Assembly (NCBI RefSeq): GCF_004522235.1
Contig: NZ_SDLT01000002.1
Coordinates: forward strand, 186,001 to 250,000
Origin: Amycolatopsis nivea
Lineage (GTDB): Bacteria; Actinomycetota; Actinomycetes; Mycobacteriales; Pseudonocardiaceae
DNA: 64,000 nt
Direction: 5' to 3'
Shown here in pieces: positions 43,440 through 51,751 of the stretch. The notes under the pieces are model-generated. The model had not been told where the DNA came from, ran no database searches, and worked only from the letters and a program-made list of their open reading frames with translations. Made by a program: the position numbers and the translations under genes. Each line of letters opens with the position of its first letter. Position 1 is the first letter of the stretch.

Positions 43440-43844
43440 CGGGTCGGACCAGACTTCCAGCTGGATGCCGTCCGGATCGCGGAACACGATCACCGCGGAA
43501 CCCGCGAAGGTCTGCGATTCCGTCGCGGGCAGGTAGGAAACGCCGTATTCGCGGAGGCGGTCCTCCCACTCGGCGACCTCGGCCCGGGACGACACCGAGA
43601 ACGCGACGTGGTCCAGACCAGTGCGTCTTTCGTCGAACGCGGGCCGTTCGGTGTCCGGATGCTGGACAAGCACCACGGAGAATCCGTCTCCTGCCGAACG
43701 CAGAACTACTTTGCGCACCCCGGTTTCCGGGTCTTCGCGCCGATGGCTTTCCTCGAGGTCGAGCACCCGGACGTACCAGGGAACACTTCGGTCCACATCG
43801 GTCACGGTGAGCGCCAGATGGTGCACAGACGTGAGCTTGGGCAT
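43434..43844 (-). CDS. VOC-family (glyoxalase/dioxygenase fold) protein
   Basis: A 136-residue protein with two beta-alpha-beta-beta-beta modules. VHHLALTVTDVDRSVPWYVRVLDL places the first metal His, GLDHVAFSVSSR the second, and the final strand IVFRDPDGIQLEVWSDPA the Glu, giving the H-H-E set of a metal enzyme. Substrate unknown; glyoxalase I-like or fosfomycin-type resistance cannot be separated by sequence. ATG 43844 starts the domain directly; the longer frame to 43898 was rejected. Confidence 0.85.
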   Translation of the reverse strand: MPKLTSVHHLALTVTDVDRSVPWYVRVLDLEESHRREDPETGVRKVVLRSAGDGFSVVLVQHPDTERPAFDERRTGLDHVAFSVSSRAEVAEWEDRLREYGVSYLPATESQTFAGSAVIVFRDPDGIQLEVWSDPA

Positions 43845-43976
43845 GACTTTCGCGGCCGTCCTTTCAACCCCTCGTTCCAGACTCGCACACCGGGACAACC
43901 GCTACGGGCGAGTTCACCGAGTTCCGGGGTCAATCGTGATCTGCCCGTCGCCGGGCGTCTCACTGTCCGAGATGGA

Positions 43977-44720
43977 TCAGCGTCCGCCGCCGACCTCGAG
44001 CACCGCGCCGACGGTGAAGGACGCCTCCGGGGACAGCAACCACAGCACGGCCGCGGCGATCTCTTCCGGCTGGCCGGCGCGCCCGAGCGGGATGACCGAA
44101 CTGAGCCGTTCGACCCGGTCCGGCATTCCCGCGGCGGCGTGCAATCCGGTCTCGACCAGGCCGGGGGACACGACGTTGACCCGGATTCCCTCGTCGGCGA
44201 CCTCCCGCGCGAGGCCGAGGGTGAGCGTGTTGACCGCCGCTTTGGACGCCGCGTAGTGCACCCATTCGCCCGCCGACCCGTTCCGCGACGCCGTGGACGA
44301 GACGTTCACGATCGCTCCGCCGGACCCGCCGTAGCGCGTCGACAGCCGTCGCACCGCCTCGCGGCAGCACAGGAAAACCCCGGTGACGTTGATGTCCAGC
44401 ACCCGGCGGACGGTCTCGACGCTCTGCTCGTCCAGCCTGCCGGGCGTGTTGCCGGTGACGCCCGCGTTGTTCACCAAGCCGACGAGCGGGCCCAGCTCGG
44501 CCGCCGCCGAAAAAAGGTCGCTGACCTGCTGTTCGTCGGACACATCGGCGCGGTGCGCAAGCGCTTGCGCACCATGGGACCGCACCCGTTCGGCGACCTC
44601 CTCGGCCGGAGCCGGGTCGCCGGAGAAGTTCACCACCACGTCGTAACCGCGGGTCGCGGCCAGTTCGCAGATCGCCGCGCCGATGCCCCGGCTGCCGCCG
44701 GTGACGACCAAAACCCCCAC
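43977..44720 (-). CDS. SDR oxidoreductase, last gene of the sugar operon
   Basis: A 247-residue classical SDR: TGGSRGIG at the N-terminus, NNAG in VGLVNNAGVTG, and the catalytic YAASK in HYAASKAAVNT with a preceding SS pair. Its start follows the stop of the 173-residue gene by 10 bases, so it most likely acts on an intermediate of the imported sugar or polyol. A perfect 22-bp palindrome lies inside the coding sequence (44552-44573). Confidence 0.9.
   Translation of the reverse strand: MGVLVVTGGSRGIGAAICELAATRGYDVVVNFSGDPAPAEEVAERVRSHGAQALAHRADVSDEQQVSDLFSAAAELGPLVGLVNNAGVTGNTPGRLDEQSVETVRRVLDINVTGVFLCCREAVRRLSTRYGGSGGAIVNVSSTASRNGSAGEWVHYAASKAAVNTLTLGLAREVADEGIRVNVVSPGLVETGLHAAAGMPDRVERLSSVIPLGRAGQPEEIAAAVLWLLSPEASFTVGAVLEVGGGR
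44552..44573. promoter_or_regulatory. Intragenic 22-bp perfect palindrome in the SDR gene
   Basis: GGTGCGCAAGC followed by its exact reverse complement, encoding part of GAQALAHRAD. It shares GCAAGCG with the LacI operator at 49663-49686. May be an internal operator or chance in GC-rich coding DNA. Confidence 0.4.
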
Positions 44721-44730
44721 GGGTCACTCC

Positions 44731-45252
44731 TTACGAACGAGGCTTGAGCGGCTCGACGAACTGGGCGTCGAGCCACCGCATCTGCGCCATCCACATCCAC
44801 CACGTCGCGTCGTCCGGACAGTGCTGCCCGTCGACCGCTTCGCCCCTCAGCCACGCTCCCAGCAGCGCGGTGATGGCCGTGCACACGTCGAGCAGCGCGC
44901 GTCCCCACCACCATTGGTGCATCGGGGTGTGCAGCTCGAGGACACCGCCGTGCTCCGGCAGCACTGACAACGCCCAGTCCAGCCGGGTCCGGACCTCGCT
45001 GAGCACCTCCGGTTCGAGCTGCGGTTCGCTGGTGGTCTCGCGCATCCGCTCGACCAGCAGCGCCAGCCTCGGATCCGGCCCCTGACCAGCGGGTTCGGAC
45101 AGTCGGCGGTCGACCAGCGTCCGCAGCCCGTTCAGGTGCGTGCGCACGAGCGGGACATACGGCGGGTACAGCACGGCGATCCGGGCTTCGCCTGCCCGGT
45201 CCCAGGTGACCGCGCCGGCGTAGGGATCCGTCGTCGCCGGATCGTCGAACAT
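44731..45252 (-). CDS. Unrecognised Trp-rich protein in the sugar operon
   Basis: A 173-residue soluble protein I do not recognise. It is helical in the middle (LVRTHLNGLRTLVDRRL ... LALLVERMRETT) and ends with a Trp/Met-rich part (MHQWWWGRALLDVC, ATWWMWMAQMRWLDAQF), which suggests an aromatic pocket or packing surface. It starts eight bases after the kinase gene and is followed 10 bases later by the SDR, so it belongs to the same transcript. The position in the operon is the only clue to function. Confidence 0.7.
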   Translation of the reverse strand: MFDDPATTDPYAGAVTWDRAGEARIAVLYPPYVPLVRTHLNGLRTLVDRRLSEPAGQGPDPRLALLVERMRETTSEPQLEPEVLSEVRTRLDWALSVLPEHGGVLELHTPMHQWWWGRALLDVCTAITALLGAWLRGEAVDGQHCPDDATWWMWMAQMRWLDAQFVEPLKPRS

Positions 45253-45260
45253 CACCCTGC

Positions 45261-45892
<632 letters not shown>

Positions 45893-45896
<4 letters not shown>

Positions 45897-46765
45897 CGCA
45901 CTCCCTCTTCTCTGCTCTTCGCCAGTTCCCCGACCGGCCCCGTCCACGAACGCGGACCGACATGCCGGACCCGTTCCGCTGCCACCGCGTTCGCGTATCC
46001 GATCCAGTCGGCGACCGCGCCTTCCCGCGTCGCGACCGCGTACGCGAGCGCACCGTGCCACACGTCTCCGGCCCCCAGGGTGTCCCGCGCTTCGACGAGC
46101 GGCACGGGGACCTGCCCAGAGTCTTCCGTAGTGCTCCAGGCGACCGGCTCCGGGCCCGCCGTCGTGATCGTCACTGACACTCCGCGTTCGGCCAAACTCG
46201 GTGCGGGAGCACGGAACCGCGCGGAACAGGCTGCCACGTGAACCAATGGCAGCAACTGGTCCAGTACCGGTTTCCAGCTGCCCGCGTCGAGGACGACCGG
46301 CACTTCGCGGGCGCGGGCTTCCTCGGCGACAGCAAGCGCTAGCTCGGGATGATGCCCATCAACGAGGACCGCGTCCACGCGCTCGAAAATCTGGGTGAGG
46401 TCAGGCAGTTCCAGTGGCTCGTCGGAGGCGGCGTTGCGGGAGACGACGGTGCGTTCGCCGTCGCCGTCCCGCACCACGACCGCGCTGACCGGCGGCGCCT
46501 GCGCACGTTCCGGAGCGAGGTCGACCAGATCGACGCCGCAGGCTTCGAGGTCAGCCCGGGCGAGCGCGGCCAGCGGGTGCGCACCGAGAGCCGTCACAAG
46601 AGTCGCTTCGGCCCCGAGCGCCGCGACGGTCACCGCGGCGTTCGTCGCCGGCCCACCGGCCGCGACATCCACCTGCAGCGACTGCACTTTCTCGCTCGGC
46701 TCCGGAAATTCCGCGACCCGCTGTACGACATCGACGGTGCACAACCCCGCCAGCAGCACTCGCAC
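45893..46765 (-). CDS. PfkB-family carbohydrate kinase
   Basis: A 290-residue ribokinase-fold kinase. DVAAGGPATNAAVTVAALGA is PfkB signature 1, and RDTLGAGDVWHGALAY signature 2 with the catalytic Asp in GAGD. Members phosphorylate ribose, fructose, adenosine or other sugars; the specificity loop does not decide. It starts one base before the end of the ABC ATPase gene stop, and overlaps the FrcK-like kinase by four bases. Confidence 0.9.
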
Positions 46766-46766
46766 G

Positions 46767-47591
46767 TCAGGTCAACCCGGCGTGCGTGGTGGACGCGACC
46801 TCGACGACCTCGCCGTTGTCGTCGAGCTTCAACGCACCGGTGAGCAGGCCGACCACCTGGTTCATGCTGTGCGTCTTCGGCGTCACCACGGCGACGCGCT
46901 TGCCGAGCCGGTGCACGTGGATGCGGTCGGCGATTTCGAAGACGTGCGGCATGTTGTGGCTGATCAGCACCACCGGCAGGCCGCGGTCGCGGATCCGGCC
47001 GATCAGCTCCAGCACCTTCGCGGATTCCGCGACGCCCAGCGCGGCAGTCGGCTCGTCCATGATCACTGCTTTGGTGCCGAAGGCCGCCGCGCGCGCGACC
47101 GCGACACCTTGCCGCTGCCCGCCGGACAGCGTTTCCACCAGCTGGGTAATGGATTTGACCTTGATGCCGAGGTCGTCCAGGATCCGCTGCGCCTCGGTGC
47201 GCATGGTCGCGCTGTCGAGCTTGCGCAACCCGATGCCGAACGGTCCCTTCAGCCGCTTTTCCCGGCCGAGGAACATATTCGACGCGATGTCCAGCGCCGG
47301 CGCGACGGCCAGATCCTGGTACACCGTCTCGATTCCGTAGTGCCTCGCGTCCAATGGGGACTTGAAGTGGACCGTCTTGCCGTCCACTTTGATCTCGCCG
47401 GCGTCCGGCACCACCGCACCGGACAACGCCTTGATGAGACTGGATTTCCCGGCCCCGTTGTCGCCGACGACGGCGAGCACTTCGCCGGGGTAGAGGTCGA
47501 AATCGGCGCCGTCGATGGCGGTGACCCGGCCGTAGCGTTTCACCAGGCCGCGCGCGGAAAGGGTCGGCTGCTGCTCGTTCGAGGAAGTCAT
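46767..47591 (-). CDS. Sugar ABC importer ATP-binding protein (single-domain, FrcA-like)
   Basis: A 274-residue single ATPase domain, not the tandem type of RbsA. VVGDNGAGKSSLIKAL is Walker A, VETLSGGQRQGVAVARA the signature, AVIMDEPTAALGV Walker B, and LISHNMPHVFEIAD the H-loop. Single-domain ATPases are typical of FrcA-type importers. It couples to the permease by an ATGA-type overlap. Confidence 0.93.
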   Translation of the reverse strand: MTSSNEQQPTLSARGLVKRYGRVTAIDGADFDLYPGEVLAVVGDNGAGKSSLIKALSGAVVPDAGEIKVDGKTVHFKSPLDARHYGIETVYQDLAVAPALDIASNMFLGREKRLKGPFGIGLRKLDSATMRTEAQRILDDLGIKVKSITQLVETLSGGQRQGVAVARAAAFGTKAVIMDEPTAALGVAESAKVLELIGRIRDRGLPVVLISHNMPHVFEIADRIHVHRLGKRVAVVTPKTHSMNQVVGLLTGALKLDDNGEVVEVASTTHAGLT

Positions 47592-48577
47592 GACTGCTGC
47601 TGCCTCCGTGCGATCCGGTCCACGACCACCGCGGCGATCAGCAACGCGCCGGTCGCCAGGTCCTGGTAGTTGCCGTCCACGCCCATCTGCGTCAGCCCAG
47701 AACGCAGCACGGCGACGACCAGCGCGCCGAACAGCGTGCCCAGCACCGAACCACGTCCGCCGAACAGGCTCGTGCCGCCCAGCACCACCGCGGTGATCGA
47801 GTCGAGGTTGCCGAGCTGGAACTGGTTCGGGTCGGCGTTCGGCGTGCGGCCGAGCGCCTGCCACGCGGCGATGCCGAAGCACAGCCCGGCGACGAGGTAG
47901 ACCGACAGCACGGTGCGGTTGACCTTGATCCCGGACAGCCGCGCGGATTCCGGCGCGTTGCCGACGGCGTAAACGTGCTTGCCCCACGCGGTTTTCGTGA
48001 GCGCGTACCAGACGGCGAGGAACATGAGCAGCGCGAGCGTCATGCCGTAGGTGATCGGGATGCCGCCGAAGAGGTACCGCTTCGTGCCGAGCCAGGTGAG
48101 CAGTCCGTCGGACACCGGAACCGCCTGGCCGCCCGCGATCAGCTTCGCGACCGCGGTCAGGCCGGTGAACGTGCCGAGCGTGATGATGAAGGCGGGCAGC
48201 TTGATCCGCGTCGCCAGCGTGCCGATGAACAGGCCGACCACGACGGTCAGCGCGACTCCGGCAAGCAGCGCGAAGAAAACGTTCGTGACCGCGGCCAGTT
48301 TCGCCATCACCAGCGTCGCCACGACCATCGACGACGCGTTGGATAGGTCGATGCCCGCGATCAGGATGATCAGCGTCTGGCCGAGCGCGAGCGTGCCGAC
48401 CACCAGCGACTGCTGGACCACAGTGGACAGATTGTCCAGGTCGAAAAAGGTGTCCGTGGCGAAGGAAAACACCAGGACCGCCACGACCAGCGCCAGCGCG
48501 GGACCGACCGCGGGGGCGCGGAGGAAGAACTCGCCGAGCGTCTCGCGCTCGCGGTTGTTGACCGTCGCGGTCGTCAT
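47588..48577 (-). CDS. Sugar ABC importer permease (FrcC/RbsC-like)
   Basis: A 329-residue BPD_transp_2 permease with about ten TM segments: LGQTLIILIAGIDLSNASSMVVATLVMA, IGTLATRIKLPAFIITLGTFTGLTAVAKLIAGGQ and the EAA-like GGTSLFGGRGSVLGTLFGALVVAVLRSGL. The TLGTFTGLTAVA and ALGRTPNADPNQFQLGNLDSITAVVLGG parts fit monosaccharide transporters. Stop and start overlaps link it to the binding protein and the ATPase. Confidence 0.93.
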   Translation of the reverse strand: MTTATVNNRERETLGEFFLRAPAVGPALALVVAVLVFSFATDTFFDLDNLSTVVQQSLVVGTLALGQTLIILIAGIDLSNASSMVVATLVMAKLAAVTNVFFALLAGVALTVVVGLFIGTLATRIKLPAFIITLGTFTGLTAVAKLIAGGQAVPVSDGLLTWLGTKRYLFGGIPITYGMTLALLMFLAVWYALTKTAWGKHVYAVGNAPESARLSGIKVNRTVLSVYLVAGLCFGIAAWQALGRTPNADPNQFQLGNLDSITAVVLGGTSLFGGRGSVLGTLFGALVVAVLRSGLTQMGVDGNYQDLATGALLIAAVVVDRIARRQQQS

Positions 48578-49593
48578 TTCCCGCCTCCCCAGCAGTTCTG
48601 CAGACCCCAGGCGGTGTCCTTGCTCGGCACCCCGGGCATCGGGTGGTCGGTGATCGCGGTCGAGCCGGTGTTAACGAACCCGCTCGGCTTCTTGCCGGTC
48701 TTCGCGTACTCGACCGCCGCGAGCACGCCCTGTTCGGCCATCTTCCGCGGGAACTGCATCACGGTGACGGCGAACTGGCCGTTCTTGACGTTCTGCACGC
48801 CCTCGCAGCCGCCGTCGATCGAACCGACGGTGAGCTGGTTGGTGAGGCCGCGTGCTTTGAGAGCCGCGTACGCGCCGCGGCCCATCGGCTCGTTCATCGT
48901 GTACACCGCGTTGAGGTCGGTGGTGCGCTGGAGGAGGTTCTCCATGCCCTGCTGGGCGAGGCTCTGGTCGCCGTTGGCGTTGGTGTGGCCCTTGATCTCC
49001 GGCGCGCCGTCCTTGAGCCCGATGCCCTTGAGGAACCCGCCGTGCCGCTGGGTGTCGACCGAACTGCCCGCGGTGCCGTCGACCATCAGGAGCTTCGGGT
49101 CCGCGCCTTTCAGCGCCGCCTTGACGTACGCGCCCTGCTGCTCGCCCGCCGCGAAGTTGTCGGTGGCGAAGGTGGCGTCGACCGCGTCCGGCGGTTCGGT
49201 GGCGGTGTCGAGGGCGATCACGAGGATGCCGGCGTCGCGGGCGTCCTTGATGGCCTTGAGCACGCCGGTGGACGAGCTCGGCGTGATCAGGATGGTGTTC
49301 ACGCCCTGCTGCATCAGGTTCTCGATGGCGCGCACCTGACCGTCGTTGTCGCCGTCGAACTGCCCGGCGAGCGCGCTGAAGTCAGCGCCGTTGGCCTTGG
49401 CCGCGGCGGCCGCGGCGCTGCGCAGTTCGACGAAGTACGGGTTGGTGTCGGTCTTCGTGACGAGGCCGACCTTGGCCTTGCCGCTGCCGCCGGTTTTGGA
49501 GCTGCCGCCCCAGTGGCGTTCGACGGTGCACCCGGCGGTGGAGACCGCGACAGCGGCCGCCAAGGCGAGTGCGGTGAGACTCCGGTGTCTCAT
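48574..49593 (-). CDS. Sugar ABC importer substrate-binding lipoprotein
   Basis: A 339-residue lipoprotein: the lipobox STAGC gives the lipidated C22. The rest is a Peripla_BP_4 fold (VGLVTKTDTNPYFVELRSAAAAAAKANGADF, TILITPSSSTGVLKAIKDARDAGILVIALDTAT), as in ribose, fructose or inositol binding proteins. First gene of the operon; upstream lies the 24-bp palindrome shared with the divergent LacI gene. Confidence 0.93.
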   Translation of the reverse strand: MRHRSLTALALAAAVAVSTAGCTVERHWGGSSKTGGSGKAKVGLVTKTDTNPYFVELRSAAAAAAKANGADFSALAGQFDGDNDGQVRAIENLMQQGVNTILITPSSSTGVLKAIKDARDAGILVIALDTATEPPDAVDATFATDNFAAGEQQGAYVKAALKGADPKLLMVDGTAGSSVDTQRHGGFLKGIGLKDGAPEIKGHTNANGDQSLAQQGMENLLQRTTDLNAVYTMNEPMGRGAYAALKARGLTNQLTVGSIDGGCEGVQNVKNGQFAVTVMQFPRKMAEQGVLAAVEYAKTGKKPSGFVNTGSTAITDHPMPGVPSKDTAWGLQNCWGGGK

Positions 49594-49662
49594 GGAGATG
49601 CCCTCCGAATCGAGGTGCGAGCTTGCCGATGGACGGGAAGGTAGACAGACTCATGCCATGAC

Positions 49663-49686
49663 GCAAGCGTTTGCGCAAACGCTTGC
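49663..49686. promoter_or_regulatory. 24-bp perfect palindromic LacI operator
   Basis: GCAAGCGTTTGC followed by its exact reverse complement, in the 131-base spacer between the binding protein and lacI-type gene. Each 12-base arm itself resembles a LacI site (GCAAACGCTTGC). Position suits control of both promoters. Confidence 0.9.
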
Positions 49687-49724
49687 CAACGCTCCTGGTT
49701 TCGCTCTCTCGATGAAGGACAGAC

Positions 49725-50747
49725 ATGCCGCGACCCCGCTCCGCCCGCCCGACCCAGCGCGACATCGCCGAAATGGCGGGCGTGTCGATCACGACGGTCT
49801 CGCACGTCGTCAACGGCACGCGGGCGGTGGCCGAGGAGACGAAAGCCGCGGTGCTGCGGGCGATCGAGACCACCGGGTACACCGGCGACGCCATCGCGCG
49901 CTCGCTGGTCACCGGGGGCACGCGGTCGATCGGGATGGCGATCTCGCTGGTCGCGAACCCGTACTTCGCGGCGCTGATGCACGCGATCGAGCGGGAGGCG
50001 TCGGCAAACGGATACACCGTGCTGCTTGCGGACACGCACGACACCGCGGGCACCGAACGGGACGTGGTGCGCGCGCTGCGGTCGCGCCGGGTCGACGGGC
50101 TGCTGATCACGCCCGCGCCCGGCGACGGGTCGGTGCTGGGCGAGCTGGTGTCGCTGGACGTGCCGACCGTGCTGATGGACCGGCTCACCACCCGGACCGA
50201 CATCGACCAGGTCGGCGCGGAGAACATCCAGGCGACGTCGGCGCTGACCGCGCATCTGGCGTCGCTGGGCCACCGCCGGATCGGGATGATCTCCGGCGCG
50301 CCCGGGCTGACGACGAGCGACGAACGCGTGCTGGGCTACCGGCTCGGCCTCGGCCGGTCAGGATTGAGCTGGTCGCCTGACCTGGTGGCGTGCGGACAGT
50401 CCTCCCGCGACGGCGGCGGCTTGGCGTTGAGCACGCTGCTGGCGCTGCCGGATCCGCCGACCGCGCTGGTAGTGGCGAACGACAGCATGATGGTCGGCGT
50501 CCTGCACGAGGCGCGGCGACGGGGTTTGCGGATCGGCCAGGACCTGCCGGTGGTGGTGTACGACGACGTCGAATGGGCCGACCTCGTGGACCCGCCGCTG
50601 ACGACGATGGCCCAGCCGATCGACGAAATCGGCCGCCGGGCGGTGCAATTGCTGCTCGCTCGACTGGCGGATCCCGGCCGACCGGCCGAGACTGTGCGGT
50701 TGCCGCCGACCTTGCGGCACCGGGCTTCGTGCGGGTGCGCGTCGTGA
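49725..50747 (+). CDS. LacI-family transcriptional regulator
   Basis: A 340-residue regulator. The N-terminal HTH (TQRDIAEMAGVSITTVSHVVNGTRAVAEETKAAVLRAI) and hinge helix are complete, and the sensor part (RSIGMAISLVANPYFAALMHAIEREASANGYTVLLADTHD) is a periplasmic-binding-type fold. It lies divergent from the ABC operon and is its most likely repressor. ATG 49725 starts MPRPRSARPTQRD, a normal LacI opening. Confidence 0.95.
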   Translation: MPRPRSARPTQRDIAEMAGVSITTVSHVVNGTRAVAEETKAAVLRAIETTGYTGDAIARSLVTGGTRSIGMAISLVANPYFAALMHAIEREASANGYTVLLADTHDTAGTERDVVRALRSRRVDGLLITPAPGDGSVLGELVSLDVPTVLMDRLTTRTDIDQVGAENIQATSALTAHLASLGHRRIGMISGAPGLTTSDERVLGYRLGLGRSGLSWSPDLVACGQSSRDGGGLALSTLLALPDPPTALVVANDSMMVGVLHEARRRGLRIGQDLPVVVYDDVEWADLVDPPLTTMAQPIDEIGRRAVQLLLARLADPGRPAETVRLPPTLRHRASCGCAS

Positions 50748-50835
50748 CTGCCCCGCGTAACCAGGCACGCGGCCGTTCACTCACCTCAGTGATTCTCGGG
50801 ACCCGATCGTCTCGGACCCTCTCTGGTGCGGCCCG

Positions 50836-50849
50836 ACAGTGGCTACTGT
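50836..50849 (+). promoter_or_regulatory. Small inverted repeat and -10 box before the HTH-less paralogue
   Basis: ACAGT-ggct-ACTGT (50836-50849) followed by TAGGTA (50854-50859), about 23 bases before the start at 50882. Suggests its own promoter rather than readthrough only. Confidence 0.35.
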
Positions 50850-50881
50850 TGGGTAGGTATCGACGACGAGGGCCATGAAAA

Positions 50882-51748
50882 ATGACCGTTCTGGCGCCGG
50901 AGGTCCCCCACTGGGACCTGCCGGTCACCCATCGGTTCGGGGTGGCATTGGGGAGGCACGCCAGCCCGTACCACGACCAGCTGCTGCGTGCCATCCGCGG
51001 CGCTGCCGCGCGGGCGGGTTGCGACCTGCTGCTGGCCGACACCAGCGACTGTCCGCGCGCGGAAGCCGAAGTGCTGCGCGCGCTGCAGGCGGACCGGATC
51101 GATGGCGTCCTTCTGGTGCCCGCGCCCGGTGACGAGGCGGTCGTGAACGGTCTCGTGCGGACTGGCGTGCCGACGGTCCTGGTCGACCGGATCGCCGGCC
51201 GCAACGACGTCGACCAGGTCGGTTCGGAGAACTTCCAGGCCATGTCCGCGCTGGTCGAACACCTGGCCGCGCGACGGCACCGACGGATCGCGTTGATCAC
51301 CGGCACCGAAGGCACCACCGTCAGCGAAGAACGCGCCCTCGGTTACCGCCTTGGCCTAGGCCGCGCCGGGCTGCGCTACAACCCGGAATTGGTGGCGTCC
51401 GGCCAGTCCACCGCAGGCGGCGCGGCCCGAGCTGCCGCGAAACTCCTGGACGGCTGGCCCTCGCCCACTGCCTTGGTGGTCGCTGGTGAAGCGATGCTGA
51501 TCGGCGTGCAGTGGGAAGCACACCGCCGCGGCATCCGGATCGGATCGGAACTGGCGGTCGTCGGATACGGCGACATGGACTGGGCACGCACGGTTTCCCC
51601 CGGCGTGACGACGATGGCACAACCCATCTCGGAAATCGGCCGCCGGGCAGTGCAGTTGCTGCTGGCACGCTGCCGCGAGCCGGAGCGCCGACCGGAGTCC
51701 GTCCGCCTCGCGCCACGGTTCCTGCACCGCGCTTCGTGCGGCTGCTGA
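50882..51748 (+). CDS. LacI-type sensor domain lacking the DNA-binding domain
   Basis: A 288-residue protein that aligns with the upstream LacI from its residue 60 on, but begins at FGVALGRHASPYHDQLLRAIRGAAARAGCDLLLADTSD and has no HTH. Paired segments such as DGVLLVPAPGD versus DGLLITPAPGD, and ALGYRLGLGRAGL versus VLGYRLGLGRSGL, show it arose by duplication of that gene. An in-frame TGA lies directly upstream of the start (50876-50878), so no hidden N-terminus exists. Both end HRASCGC. It could bind the same ligand or form a mixed dimer with LacI; neither is proven. Confidence 0.85.
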   Translation: MTVLAPEVPHWDLPVTHRFGVALGRHASPYHDQLLRAIRGAAARAGCDLLLADTSDCPRAEAEVLRALQADRIDGVLLVPAPGDEAVVNGLVRTGVPTVLVDRIAGRNDVDQVGSENFQAMSALVEHLAARRHRRIALITGTEGTTVSEERALGYRLGLGRAGLRYNPELVASGQSTAGGAARAAAKLLDGWPSPTALVVAGEAMLIGVQWEAHRRGIRIGSELAVVGYGDMDWARTVSPGVTTMAQPISEIGRRAVQLLLARCREPERRPESVRLAPRFLHRASCGC

Positions 51749-51751
51749 GTT

